Shown: one piece after another, positions 32,755-41,818 of the stretch | How positions within the stretch are numbered: the stretch's first letter is position 1 | How the letters are laid out: each line of letters opens with the position of its first letter | Source of the DNA: an uncultured Saprospirales bacterium | GTDB lineage: Bacteria > Bacteroidota > Bacteroidia > Chitinophagales > Saprospiraceae | Direction of reading: 5' to 3' | NCBI GenBank assembly: GCA_937926355.1 | Contig: CALAZP010000261.1 | Location: 1 to 43,510 of the forward strand | Length of the DNA stretch: 43,510 bases | Made by a program: the position numbers and the translations under genes | Notes under the pieces: model-generated | Told to the model about the DNA's origin: nothing | Seen by the model: the letters and a program-made list of their open reading frames with translations, nothing else | The model's database searches: none

Positions 32755-34149
32755 CTAAATATTAAATCTTTGACTGTCTAACTTTAACGAGATAGCCATC
32801 ATTATACTTAATCCCAATAAAGCAGATCCTCCCTTACTAATAAATGGGAGGGGGATACCTATGATAGGCATTAATCCCATAGTCATGGCAATGTTAATAA
32901 AAACATGTATAAATAGTATACCAGTAAAACCATATATAAATTGTCTGGAAAAATTAGACCGCTGTCTTTCTCCCAATTGTGTTAATCTGTATAATAGAAT
33001 TATAAAAAGGCCAATGATACTAGATGTTCCGAGAAAACCTTGCTCTTCTCCTATAGTGCAAAAAATAAAATCAGTGGATTGCTCAGGAATATAATTAAGA
33101 TTGGTCAAAGTCCCTTGATTAAACCCTTTACCGGAGAGTCCCCCCGAGCCGATGGCCATTTTAGATTGTATCACATTGTATAGCGATCCTTTAGGATCAC
33201 ATCTTTCAGGTCTTAGCCAAACATCGATTCGCTCTTGTTGATGAGGTTTGAGTAATTCATTAAAAGCGTAATTAGAAGCATGGGCCACTCCAGAGCCCAA
33301 AGCGATAAAAAGGTAAATAGCTGTCCAATTTAGGCGTTTAAAAAACTTTTGATATGCTGCATTTAGAATTAATAAGATCGAAGATAAAACAACCAGAATC
33401 CAGTATTCAAACCCTGCATTTATCCCCAAATAAGCTACAGCAGCCAGGAAAAGCAATAAAATGAAATACCGGCCTGGGTTTTTAATTTGTATTTGTATTC
33501 CCAAGATTATCAGTATGGAAAATATAATTATTATAGTGAGTATTATTGGGGAGAAAAAAAGCCCAAATAAAAGAACTAACAGGAACCCTATACCAGCTAA
33601 ATACCATGCAGGATTGAGCCCTTCTCTAAATTGCACAATAAGAAAAGAAAAAAAAACAACGGTTGACCCGGCATCGGGTTGCAACAGAACTAAAACTGCT
33701 GGAATTAAATAAATGAGGGTAGATAGAGCAATGCTTTTTAGGTTCTTTAGGGAGGTTTTGTAGAGGCTTAAATACCCGGCTAAACCAAGAGCGGTGGTGG
33801 CTTTCGCCACCTCTGATGGTTGGAAAGAAAATCCTCCTAAAACATACCAAGATTGTGCTCCTTTAATGGTGGTACCAAAGAATAAAACACCGATTAAAAG
33901 GAATACCCCTATACCATACAGCGGAAATGCTAATGTTTGCCAAAACTTCCAATCAATAAGTGATATGATGAAAAAGACGAGTAATGAAATACCTATCCAA
34001 ACTAATTGTTTACCTGCATCACTTTCCCAAAAGCCTAAGGATTCGATTTCTTCATAGGAAACAGAGTAAACCATAAGCCAGCCAATAATAAGCAGGCTTG
34101 TGAAAACAGAAAAAGTAGTTAAGTCCAACCGCTTTTTCGAAACCGTCAT
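32755..34149 (-). CDS. rodA: Rod shape-determining peptidoglycan polymerase RodA
   Basis: A 464-residue SEDS-family glycosyltransferase that polymerises peptidoglycan for side-wall growth. GGFSFQPSEVAKATTALGLA, VLLQPDAGSTVVFFSFL and the C-terminal GIPLPFISKGGSALLGLSIMMA are SEDS signatures; the large loop has QERIDVWLRPERCDPKGSLYNVIQS and IPEQSTDFIFCTIGEEQGFLG. It is about 90 residues longer than E. coli RodA because of extra hydrophobic segments around residues 195-285. The SPOR gene upstream overlaps it by 4 bp. No PBP2 gene is in view; it may lie elsewhere. Confidence 0.93.
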   Translation of the reverse strand: MTVSKKRLDLTTFSVFTSLLIIGWLMVYSVSYEEIESLGFWESDAGKQLVWIGISLLVFFIISLIDWKFWQTLAFPLYGIGVFLLIGVLFFGTTIKGAQSWYVLGGFSFQPSEVAKATTALGLAGYLSLYKTSLKNLKSIALSTLIYLIPAVLVLLQPDAGSTVVFFSFLIVQFREGLNPAWYLAGIGFLLVLLFGLFFSPIILTIIIIFSILIILGIQIQIKNPGRYFILLLFLAAVAYLGINAGFEYWILVVLSSILLILNAAYQKFFKRLNWTAIYLFIALGSGVAHASNYAFNELLKPHQQERIDVWLRPERCDPKGSLYNVIQSKMAIGSGGLSGKGFNQGTLTNLNYIPEQSTDFIFCTIGEEQGFLGTSSIIGLFIILLYRLTQLGERQRSNFSRQFIYGFTGILFIHVFINIAMTMGLMPIIGIPLPFISKGGSALLGLSIMMAISLKLDSQRFNI

Positions 34150-34547
34150 AAGTCTTTAGATTGTAATATTTCTCTAGGGGGAATATTTTTATCAATAACC
34201 AAGTATGCTCCTGGAAATACCTCCTTGAGTTTATAAATGACTTGAAGGGCTTCTAATTTGGTGGCATAGGCGCCTATTTGAAACTTAAAATAGGGATTGG
34301 TATGTTCCCATCTGGTCGGAACACTAGGATATAATTCCTCAAAGTCTAGTTTAACCTGTTCCAACTGATCTCTGCTGGTTGTTGCAGCTAATTGAATTCT
34401 AAACCCTTGAAGATAGGGTTTGGATTTATTTAGATTAATGAAGTGGTCCATCATTCTTCGAACTTCAGGCTCTTCATTAATTGAAATAGATTGGCATATT
34501 AAAGTGTTACAACCTAGAATAAGAAAAAAAATAATTAAAAACTTCAT
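34146..34547 (-). CDS. SPOR-domain exported protein
   Basis: A 133-residue protein with a signal peptide (MKFLIIFFLILGCNTLICQ) that ends near a cysteine, and a C-terminal SPOR-like domain: GFRIQLAATTSRDQLEQV and YFKFQIGAYATKLEALQV, two repeats of the peptidoglycan-binding fold, ending FPGAYLVID. SPOR domains bind denuded glycan strands at sites of wall turnover. Its stop overlaps the rodA start by 4 bp, so coupled translation with the wall polymerase is likely. A lipoprotein signal with C13 is possible but the LGC context is marginal. Confidence 0.85.
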   Translation of the reverse strand: MKFLIIFFLILGCNTLICQSISINEEPEVRRMMDHFINLNKSKPYLQGFRIQLAATTSRDQLEQVKLDFEELYPSVPTRWEHTNPYFKFQIGAYATKLEALQVIYKLKEVFPGAYLVIDKNIPPREILQSKDL

Positions 34548-34553
34548 AACTAT

Positions 34554-37500
34554 TTAGTTTCCGTGACAGTGTTTGTACTTTTTCCCACTACCACAAGGAC
34601 AAGGGTCATTTCTTCCTACTTTCTTTTCTGCCCTTTTAATGGTTTGTGTTTTTATGCCTCCTCTTCCTGCTTTAGCTGCAGCTTGTCTTACCCTTTCTTC
34701 CTCAGCAGTTCTGCTTACTCCGACTTTACTAAAGTCAGTTTTTTGCTCTTTAGCTTGTTTCAATTCATCACCTTGTCTTGGAAGCAATAAAGTGCCCTTG
34801 CTTAAATAGGCAGTAGTATCGTAATTAATTTCATATACTAGTTTTTCAAAAAGATTATAGGCTTCCATTTTATACACTACCAGAGGATCTTTCTGTTCAA
34901 AAGAGGCTGCTTGAGAGGATTCTTTTAATTCATCCATAGAGCGCAAATGTTCCTTCCAATTATCATCGATGATAGCTAGACTAACAGCTTGTTCTATGTC
35001 TTTTTGTATATTTTTTCCTTTGCTTTCAACGGCTAATTCAATGGATGCGCTCACTGGCAAAGGGTTGCTGCGACCATCTGTAAAAGGAATTAGTATTCTT
35101 TTGTACATCGGTTGATTTTTATGTACCTGCTCAATTTGAGGAAGGAGCACCTTTGCCAGTTGTTCAAATTTATTTTTATAAAATTGAGTGAAATGGGAGA
35201 AAAACTCTTCGTTTAATTCAGCTGCATTTTTACTCTCGTATTCTTCACTAGAAATTCCAGGCTCCATTCCCAGAAGGCTAATGGTTTCATTTTGAAAGGT
35301 TTTAAAATCGCTATTTCCTTTATGGTCTAGAACTAAATTTTCAACAATAGCGCCAAACATATTATTGAGATCTACGGAAAGTCTTTCCCCAGAAAGAGCA
35401 TTCGCTCTCTTTTTATAGATAGCTTCTCGCTGAATATTCATGACATCATCGTATTCGAGGAGCCTTTTTCTAATCCCAAAATTATTTTCCTCTACTTTTT
35501 TCTGGGCTCTTTCTATAGATTTTGTCACCATAGAATGTTGAATGACCTCCCCTTCTTTGTGGCCCATACGGTCCATTAGGCTGGCTATCCTTTCAGATTG
35601 AAAAAGACGCATCAAATTATCTTCTAAGGAGACATAAAACTGAGAACTTCCAGGGTCTCCCTGACGCCCAGCTCTTCCCCTAAGCTGCCTGTCTACCCTT
35701 CTGGAATCATGCCTTTCTGTGCCTATAATTGCAAGCCCCCCTGCCTTTTTTACTTCTTCGTTTATTTTGATATCTGTACCTCTACCTGCCATATTGGTAG
35801 CAATGGTAACATTACCAGGCTTTCCTGCTTCGGCCACAATTTCAGCCTCTCTTTGATGTTGTTTGGCATTAAGGACATTATGCTTAATGCCTCTTAATTG
35901 AAGCATTCTGCTTAATTTTTCAGAGACATCAACAGAAGTCGTTCCCACCAGAACAGGCCTTCCATTTTGACTTAATTCATTAATTTCATCAATTACAGCA
36001 TTGAATTTTTCTCTGGCTGTTTTAAAAACTAAATCCTCTTTATCTTCTCTAATTATAGGTTTATTCGTTGGAATAACTACAACGTCTAATTTGTATATTT
36101 CCCAAAGTTCATTAGCTTCTGTTTCAGCCGTACCAGTCATACCAGCTAATTTGTGGTACATCCTGAAATAGTTCTGAAGCGTTACCGTGGCGTAGGTTTG
36201 AGTCAAATCACCTACTTTTACGTTTTCTTTAGCTTCAAGCGCTTGGTGAAGTCCATCAGAATATCTGCGGCCTTCCATCATCCTACCTGTTTGTTCATCA
36301 ACGATTTTTACCTGTCCGTCCATTACCACATATTCTTGGTCTTTTTCGAAGAGGGTATAAGCTTTAAGCAATTGACTCATTGCATGAAGGCGCTTACTTT
36401 TGACAGAAAAATCTTGAGATAGTTTATTTTTTGCATTTGATTTATCTGTGGGAGATAGGTTTTCGTTTGCCTCAATTTCCATCATTTCAGAGGTCAAATC
36501 AGGCATGACAAAAAAATGAGGGTCGTCGTTGAAACCAGAAAGGTATTCTGTTCCCTTTTCTGTAAGTTCGACGTTTCTGTTCTTTTCATCTATGGTAAAT
36601 AAAAGCGGTTCATCTACTATATACATGTTTTTGGATTGCTCCTGCATATAGAAGTTTTCAGCTTTTTGCAAAGCTACTTTAATGCCTTCTTCACTTAAAA
36701 ATTTAATTAATGGCCGGTGCTTGGGGAGTGCTCTATAAGCTCGAAGAAGAGCCATTCCGGCTTGTCCCTCTTCATATCCAGTTGCCCCTTCGGAAAAAAG
36801 TTTTTTGGCATCGGCCAAATATTGGGTGGCCATTTTTCTTTGAGCAGCTATAAGTTTTTCTACGGGGGCCTTCAAGGAATTATATTCTTGGTCTTCGGCG
36901 CCTTGTGCTATCGGTCCAGAAATGATTAATGGTGTTCTAGCATCATCTATTAAAACGGAATCTACTTCATCTACCATGGCAAAATGGTGTTTTCCCTGTA
37001 CCCTTTCTTCTAGTGAACGCACCATATTGTCTCTGAGGTAGTCAAATCCAAATTCGTTATTGGTTCCGTAGGTTATATCAGCCTGGTATGCGTTGCGTCT
37101 TTTTTCGGAGTGCGGTTGGTATTTGTCAATACAATCTATACTGAGCAACAGGAATTCGAAAAGTGGGCCAATCCATTCGGAGTCCCTTCTGGCTAAGTAA
37201 TCGTTAACCGTAATAACATGGACTCCTTTTCCCGAGAGGCCATTAAGATATGCGGGCAGGGTGGCCACGAGGGTTTTACCCTCCCCTGTTGCCATTTCAG
37301 CTATTTTGCCGTCGTGTAACACCATTCCCCCGATTAGCTGAACATCGTAATGTAACATGTTCCAGGTGATATCTGCACCTGCGGCTTTCCAAGTGTTTTT
37401 CCATACCGCTTTGTTCCCATTGATGGTTAAGTAGTTCTTGGCAGTATTGGCAGCTAAATTTCTGTCGTGATCGGTGGTAGTAACCTCTAAGGTTTTATTT

Positions 37501-37865
37501 TCCATAAACCTTTTAGCTGCGGACTTAACTACAGCAAATGCTTCTGGCAAAATTTCTTTTAATATAACCTCCAAGGCTTTGTCCCTATCCTCAGTTAACT
37601 GATCTAGTTCAGCAAACAAACTTTCCTTCAATGTAAGATCGATTTCATCAACCGCTCTTTGATGAAGTTCCTCGTATTCAGCATCAATATCGCTGAGATA
37701 GTCTTTTATCCGAGCTCTAAATTCATTCGTCTTTTGCCTGAGATCATCGTGGGACAAATGATTGTATTCTTCAAAATATTGATTAATTTCCTCAACGATT
37801 GGTGCGTATTCCTTGACGTCTCTATCGTATTTAGAACCAAAAACTTTATTGAGAAAAGATAACAT
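34554..37865 (-). CDS. secA: Protein translocase ATPase SecA
   Basis: An 1103-residue SecA, the motor that drives preproteins through SecYEG. The ATG at 37865 gives MLSFLNKVFGSKYDR; a TTG 9 bp upstream is less likely. Walker A is MATGEGKTL (near 191-199), the DEAD-type box HFAMVDEVDSVLIDDARTPLIISG, and TNMAGRGTDIKI and DRQLRGRAGRQGDPGSS complete the helicase motifs. The C-terminal zinc motif is NDPCPCGSGKKYKHCHG. The length, about 200 more than E. coli, comes from insertions common in Bacteroidota. It heads the leftward run with SPOR, rodA, tgt and the Lpt permease. Confidence 0.98.
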   Translation of the reverse strand: MLSFLNKVFGSKYDRDVKEYAPIVEEINQYFEEYNHLSHDDLRQKTNEFRARIKDYLSDIDAEYEELHQRAVDEIDLTLKESLFAELDQLTEDRDKALEVILKEILPEAFAVVKSAAKRFMENKTLEVTTTDHDRNLAANTAKNYLTINGNKAVWKNTWKAAGADITWNMLHYDVQLIGGMVLHDGKIAEMATGEGKTLVATLPAYLNGLSGKGVHVITVNDYLARRDSEWIGPLFEFLLLSIDCIDKYQPHSEKRRNAYQADITYGTNNEFGFDYLRDNMVRSLEERVQGKHHFAMVDEVDSVLIDDARTPLIISGPIAQGAEDQEYNSLKAPVEKLIAAQRKMATQYLADAKKLFSEGATGYEEGQAGMALLRAYRALPKHRPLIKFLSEEGIKVALQKAENFYMQEQSKNMYIVDEPLLFTIDEKNRNVELTEKGTEYLSGFNDDPHFFVMPDLTSEMMEIEANENLSPTDKSNAKNKLSQDFSVKSKRLHAMSQLLKAYTLFEKDQEYVVMDGQVKIVDEQTGRMMEGRRYSDGLHQALEAKENVKVGDLTQTYATVTLQNYFRMYHKLAGMTGTAETEANELWEIYKLDVVVIPTNKPIIREDKEDLVFKTAREKFNAVIDEINELSQNGRPVLVGTTSVDVSEKLSRMLQLRGIKHNVLNAKQHQREAEIVAEAGKPGNVTIATNMAGRGTDIKINEEVKKAGGLAIIGTERHDSRRVDRQLRGRAGRQGDPGSSQFYVSLEDNLMRLFQSERIASLMDRMGHKEGEVIQHSMVTKSIERAQKKVEENNFGIRKRLLEYDDVMNIQREAIYKKRANALSGERLSVDLNNMFGAIVENLVLDHKGNSDFKTFQNETISLLGMEPGISSEEYESKNAAELNEEFFSHFTQFYKNKFEQLAKVLLPQIEQVHKNQPMYKRILIPFTDGRSNPLPVSASIELAVESKGKNIQKDIEQAVSLAIIDDNWKEHLRSMDELKESSQAASFEQKDPLVVYKMEAYNLFEKLVYEINYDTTAYLSKGTLLLPRQGDELKQAKEQKTDFSKVGVSRTAEEERVRQAAAKAGRGGIKTQTIKRAEKKVGRNDPCPCGSGKKYKHCHGN

Positions 37866-37884
37866 AATGGTCAAAATTAGAGGA

Positions 37885-37892
37885 CAAAGATA
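37885..37892 (-). promoter_or_regulatory. Candidate secA -7 box
   Basis: Leftward TATCTTTG (37892-37885) matches TAnnTTTG exactly, 19 bp before the ATG of secA. A clear TTG at -33 is absent. It lies in the 41-bp gap to the divergent lipoprotein gene. Confidence 0.45.
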
Positions 37893-37906
37893 AGGATATT
37901 AGAGGT

Positions 37907-38629
37907 ATGAAAAAAGTGATTAGGGTATTACTAGGCTATTGCATTAGTGCCGGATTAATAATGCAATGTAGTTCTCCAGGCTGGAATGCTAGAAAGTATT
38001 ATTTTCCATTGAAGGACTTAAAAGACGGCTTGGTATACGTCTATGAAAACGAAGGGAATCTGGGTGCTAAGACAGTATACTGGTATTACAGGTCTATTAT
38101 TGGTGCAGAAGGAGTCTTTTTAACAGCTGCCTATTATGAAAATCAGTCTGCTCCAACACAGATAGTTACCGAAGAGTTGGTTTCGAATGGAATGATGCGT
38201 CGGGAATTATTTTTATTAGAAGAGGGTCAAGATGGAAGAAGCCAACGTACACAAGCGACTATTGAAGTAGGAGACACCTATCCTTTTTATATTGCGCAAA
38301 AAGGCAGTATATTTTTGCAGCGGCAATTCTGGAAGGACAGCAATTCAGGTCACAAAACGACTTTGATTAAAAATAGAATATTTGAGGGTGATACTACTTT
38401 TGAATGGCAGGGAAAGAATCGATCTGCACTTCATTGGCGGGTTAAGGAACTGCTTATAGATGAGGGAGATGGTGATTTGGAGTTGGCCTTTGATGGCACA
38501 GAGATTTATACTGAAGGAGTGGGGTTGACCTTTTATTCTAAGGAGGTTTCCAAAGGAATGATAATGGCGTACCGTTTGAAAGAACTTATCAGCATGGAAG
38601 AGCTAACTGAAAGGTTGTTATTATATTGA
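37907..38629 (+). CDS. Lipoprotein of unknown function
   Basis: A 240-residue protein with a short lipoprotein signal; the lipobox is LIMQC (C21). The mature part begins SSPGWNARKYYFPLKDLKDGLVYVY, is rich in aromatic residues and beta-strand-like stretches, and has no cysteine after the lipid site. I recognise no domain. It is divergent from secA by 41 bp and stands before tRNA-Cys, so context gives no clue beyond envelope location. A lipid-anchored beta-structured protein is all that can be said. The ATG is well placed and the frame is intact. Confidence 0.7.
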   Translation: MKKVIRVLLGYCISAGLIMQCSSPGWNARKYYFPLKDLKDGLVYVYENEGNLGAKTVYWYYRSIIGAEGVFLTAAYYENQSAPTQIVTEELVSNGMMRRELFLLEEGQDGRSQRTQATIEVGDTYPFYIAQKGSIFLQRQFWKDSNSGHKTTLIKNRIFEGDTTFEWQGKNRSALHWRVKELLIDEGDGDLELAFDGTEIYTEGVGLTFYSKEVSKGMIMAYRLKELISMEELTERLLLY

Positions 38630-38675
38630 GGGTACAGGACGTATTTATTTTTTGTCTAAAATAATAAGAGTAGCC

Positions 38676-38707
38676 TTGACATTATCATTAAAAACAAATT
38701 ATATTTG
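38676..38707 (+). promoter_or_regulatory. tRNA-Cys promoter
   Basis: TTG (38676-38678), 21 nt, then TATATTTG (38700-38707): both elements fit the Bacteroidota consensus exactly. The tRNA begins 16 bp after the -7 box. This is the clearest promoter in the window. Confidence 0.85.
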
Positions 38708-38722
38708 CGTTCCTTTTGTAAA

Positions 38723-38793
38723 GGTCGGGTGGCCGAGTGGCTAGGCAGAGGTCTGCAAAACCTTGTACGGCGGTTCGAATCCGCTCCCGACCT
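38723..38793 (+). tRNA. tRNA-Cys (anticodon GCA)
   Basis: A complete 71-nt cloverleaf. The acceptor GGTCGGG pairs with CCCGACC over seven pairs, the discriminator is T as in tRNA-Cys, the D stem is GCC/GGC, the anticodon stem GAGGT/ACCTT with loop CTGCAAA carries GCA at 38755-38757, and the T arm is GGCGG-TTCGAAT-CCGCT. The 3' CCA is not encoded. No integrase gene or repeat of its 3' end was noticed nearby, so no sign of an attachment site. The 214 bp from here to gmd hold no gene that I can see. Confidence 0.97.
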
Positions 38794-39007
38794 CAACTTT
38801 AATCTCCCACAGGGTACATTTAACCTCTTTTTACGGTTTTTCGGTGAAATATCAATTGGGGTAAACCCTTAATCTCAACGCAGTCACCTTGAATTAATGG
38901 TTTTGATTGGTCTTTCGTTTATATTTAACGTCATTATAAAACATTAACGGAGGTGAATTACCGCTCTTTGTATAATTGTATTAAAATATTACAGTTAATT
39001 TTATAGA

Positions 39008-40120
39008 ATGAAAAAAGCTTTAATAACAGGTATTACGGGACAAGATGGCGCTTACTTGGCTGAAATTTTATTAGAGAAGGGATATGAGGTACACGGATTA
39101 AAGAGAAGAGCTTCTTTGTTTAATACCAGTAGGATAGACCATTTATACCAAGACCCACACGACAAAAAAATTAGGTTTCATCTACATTATGGGGATTTAA
39201 CAGATTCTGCTAATATTATTAGACTGGTCAAAGAAATTGACCCTGATGAGATTTATAATTTGGGAGCGATGTCTCATGTACGGGTTAGTTTTGATACTCC
39301 TGAGTATACTGCTAATGTTGATGGTTTGGGTACTTTAAGAATTTTGGAGGCGGTCAGATTATTAGGTTGGGAAAAGAAAGTGAGAATTTATCAAGCTTCT
39401 ACTTCTGAATTATATGGATTAGTACAAGAAGTACCCCAAAAAGAGACCACTCCATTTTATCCAAGATCTCCATATGCAGTGGCAAAGATGTATTCTTTTT
39501 GGATTGTTAAAAATTATCGGGAGGCCTATGATATGTATGCCGTAAACGGCATTTTATTCAACCACGAAAGTCCTCTTAGGGGGGAAACTTTTGTTACTAG
39601 AAAAATTACCAGAGCAGCAGCGAGGATTGCCTTGGGTCTTCAAGACATCGTCTATTTAGGTAATATGGATGCTAAAAGAGATTGGGGTCATGCCAAGGAT
39701 TATGTAGAAGCCATGTGGTTGATGTTACAGCAAGATCAACCGGATGACTTTGTAATTGCGACGGGTAAAACAACTTCTGTAAGAGATTTTGTTCGACTTT
39801 CTTTTTTGCAATTGGGACTTGAATTACAATTTGAAGGAGAAGGTATAGAGGAAAAGGGTTATATATCTGCTGTTCATCATTCAGATTTTGAATTGGAGGT
39901 AGGCAAACAGGTCATTGGAATAGATCGAAGATATTTTAGGCCAACTGAAGTGGATCTATTGATAGGAGATCCTACAAAAGCCAATAAGCAATTAGGGTGG
40001 TATCCCCAATACGATTTGGAAGCTCTTGTGGCAGAAATGGTGGAATCTGATTTGGAGTTTTTCCGAAAGGATCAACTTTTACAAAAGGCCGGATATAGAA
40101 CCGAACGATATTATGAATAA
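39008..40120 (+). CDS. gmd: GDP-mannose 4,6-dehydratase
   Basis: A 370-residue short-chain dehydrogenase/reductase that converts GDP-mannose to GDP-4-keto-6-deoxymannose, the first step to GDP-L-fucose. Its Rossmann start is GITGQDGAYLAEILLEKGYEVHG; the catalytic region is QASTSELYGLVQE with PRSPYAVAKMYSFWI (YxxxK), and NGILFNHESPLRGETFVTRKI is diagnostic of the family. Length is normal. The fcl start codon overlaps its stop (ATGAATAA), so the two are translationally coupled. No clear promoter was found in the 214 bp after tRNA-Cys. Confidence 0.97.
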   Translation: MKKALITGITGQDGAYLAEILLEKGYEVHGLKRRASLFNTSRIDHLYQDPHDKKIRFHLHYGDLTDSANIIRLVKEIDPDEIYNLGAMSHVRVSFDTPEYTANVDGLGTLRILEAVRLLGWEKKVRIYQASTSELYGLVQEVPQKETTPFYPRSPYAVAKMYSFWIVKNYREAYDMYAVNGILFNHESPLRGETFVTRKITRAAARIALGLQDIVYLGNMDAKRDWGHAKDYVEAMWLMLQQDQPDDFVIATGKTTSVRDFVRLSFLQLGLELQFEGEGIEEKGYISAVHHSDFELEVGKQVIGIDRRYFRPTEVDLLIGDPTKANKQLGWYPQYDLEALVAEMVESDLEFFRKDQLLQKAGYRTERYYE

Positions 40121-41036
40121 ATCTGGCAAGGTATTCATTGCGGGACATCATGGAATGGTAGGGAGAGCCTTGGTTAGGAAATGGTCCAGCCAAGGACATA
40201 GGCATTTACTGCTTAAAACTTCTAAAGAGTTAGATTTAAGAAATCAGCAAGAGGTAAATTTATTTTTTGAGCAAGAAAAGCCAGAATACGTTTTATTGGC
40301 TGCTGCTAAGGTTGGGGGAATTGTAGCTAACAATACTTATCGCGCTGAGTTTCTTTATGATAATTTGATGATTGAAGCTAATGTAATTCATTCCGCCCAT
40401 ATTAATGGAACGAAAAAGTTATTGTATTTAGGCTCTTCCTGTATTTATCCTAAAATGGCACCTCAGCCACTCAGGGAAGAATATTTGCTAACTGGAGAGT
40501 TGGAAGCTACCAATGAACCTTATGCCATTGCTAAAATTGCTGGGATAAAGTTATGCGAAACCTACAGAGATCAATATGGGTGTAATTTTATAAGCGTAAT
40601 GCCTACCAATTTGTATGGTCCTGGTGATAATTACGACTTGAAAACCAGTCATGTATTGCCTGCGTTATTGCGTAAATTTCATGAAGCCAAAGAAAAAAAT
40701 TTAAAGGAAGTGGTATTGTGGGGCTCCGGTCACCCCAGAAGAGAATTCATGCATGTAGACGATTTGGCGGATGCATGTTATTTTTTGATGGAAAATTATC
40801 ACGAGAAAGAGTTTATTAATATTGGTGTCGGGAAAGACTTAACCATTTTAGAGTTGGCTTTAATGATAAAGGAAATTACTGGATTTGAGGGACAAATTGT
40901 CCATGATTTATCAAAGCCGGATGGAACCCCAAGAAAAATAATGGATGTGAGTCGTTTAACGAAAATGGGATGGAAGGCTCAAATTAATTTAAGGGAAGGT
41001 ATCCAATCTGTTTACCGCTCTCATTTTTTAGGATGA
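40113..41036 (+). CDS. fcl: GDP-L-fucose synthase
   Basis: A 307-residue SDR epimerase-reductase that makes GDP-L-fucose from the Gmd product with NADPH. The ATG at 40113 gives MNKSGKVFIAGHHGMVGRALV; an in-frame upstream stretch inside gmd is not family-like. YLGSSCIYPKMAPQPLREE, NEPYAIAKIAGIKLCETYR (YxxxK) and SVMPTNLYGPGDNYD are signatures. It overlaps gmd by 8 bp and ends 8 bp before the convergent exonuclease III gene. With gmd it should supply fucose for surface glycans or glycoproteins. Confidence 0.97.
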   Translation: MNKSGKVFIAGHHGMVGRALVRKWSSQGHRHLLLKTSKELDLRNQQEVNLFFEQEKPEYVLLAAAKVGGIVANNTYRAEFLYDNLMIEANVIHSAHINGTKKLLYLGSSCIYPKMAPQPLREEYLLTGELEATNEPYAIAKIAGIKLCETYRDQYGCNFISVMPTNLYGPGDNYDLKTSHVLPALLRKFHEAKEKNLKEVVLWGSGHPRREFMHVDDLADACYFLMENYHEKEFINIGVGKDLTILELALMIKEITGFEGQIVHDLSKPDGTPRKIMDVSRLTKMGWKAQINLREGIQSVYRSHFLG

Positions 41037-41044
41037 CCGAATAA

Positions 41045-41818
41045 TTAAGAAAAATTAAATTCTGCGGATACCGGGCAATGGTCAGAATGAAATGCATTTT
41101 GGAGTTGACGGGCTGACGTTAATTTTTCCCGAAGGGATTCTGTAATGGAGATATAATCTATTCTCCAGCCCTTATTATTGGCTCTTGCTCCCGCTCGATA
41201 TGTCCACCAACTGTATTCGGTTTTATCTGGATGTAGAAACCTAAAGCTATCTGTAAAATCTTTATTGAACCAATGAGATAACCATTCGCGCTCCTCGGGC
41301 AAAAACCCGCTTGTTTTTTTATTCCTAACGGGATCGTGAATATCCATTTCAGTATGAGCAATATTATAATCACCAAGAACTACAACAGGCTTTTCTTCTT
41401 TCAGAACTGACTTTATCCATCGGTTGAAATCATGAAGAAATTCCATTTTATATTCTTGACGGGTACTTCCTGTAGTACCAGAAGGGAAATAGCAGTTTAA
41501 TAAAATGAAATCATTAAAATCAGTTCGAAGAATGCGCCCTTCAAGATCATATACAGGCATATCACAGCCTTCGATTATTAACGAGGGTTTATTTTTGGAA
41601 AAAGTAGCTACACCGCTGTATCCTTTTTTTGCCGCGCTATGCCAGCAGGAATAGTATCCTAATTCTTGAAGACCTTCAATTATTTCTGGAATTTGATCGG
41701 GCTGTGCTTTGGTCTCTTGAATTCCAATGACGTCTGGACGCTCTTGATCAAGCCATTCAAAAAACCCTTTTTTTACTGCAGCTCTAATTCCATTTACGTT
41801 ATAAGAAATAATTTTCAT
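41045..41818 (-). CDS. Exodeoxyribonuclease III family protein
   Basis: A 257-residue exonuclease III/AP endonuclease of the ExoA/XthA family, acting on abasic sites and 3'-blocked ends. Motifs are ISYNVNGIRAAV, IGIQETKAQ (metal glutamate), GDYNIAHTEMDIHDP, WRIDYISIT and SDHCPVSAEF (catalytic D-H). The ATG at 41818 overlaps the pnuC stop in ATGA; an upstream in-frame extension has no family match. The coupling to pnuC appears to be chance operon building; the repair function stands on its own. Confidence 0.93.
   Translation of the reverse strand: MKIISYNVNGIRAAVKKGFFEWLDQERPDVIGIQETKAQPDQIPEIIEGLQELGYYSCWHSAAKKGYSGVATFSKNKPSLIIEGCDMPVYDLEGRILRTDFNDFILLNCYFPSGTTGSTRQEYKMEFLHDFNRWIKSVLKEEKPVVVLGDYNIAHTEMDIHDPVRNKKTSGFLPEEREWLSHWFNKDFTDSFRFLHPDKTEYSWWTYRAGARANNKGWRIDYISITESLREKLTSARQLQNAFHSDHCPVSAEFNFS

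Noticed and set aside
33461..34057. Forward-strand open frames inside rodA
   Set aside because: Shadows of the long membrane-protein frame on the other strand; no family features.
34563..36929. Several open frames of 60-90 codons on the forward strand inside secA
   Set aside because: They are shadows of the secA reading frame, with no start context, no recognisable domain and unlikely composition.
38723..38793. tRNA-Cys as an integration site for a mobile island
   Set aside because: No integrase gene, no repeat of the tRNA 3' end and no compositional change were noticed downstream; gmd and fcl are common chromosomal genes.
38862..38890. Short GGG/CCC hairpin after tRNA-Cys as its terminator
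   Set aside because: The stem is only three to four pairs and has no T-run after it.
40026..40112. Extended start for the fucose synthase inside gmd
   Set aside because: The Rossmann start of the family begins right after the ATG at 40113, which also overlaps the gmd stop as in coupled genes.
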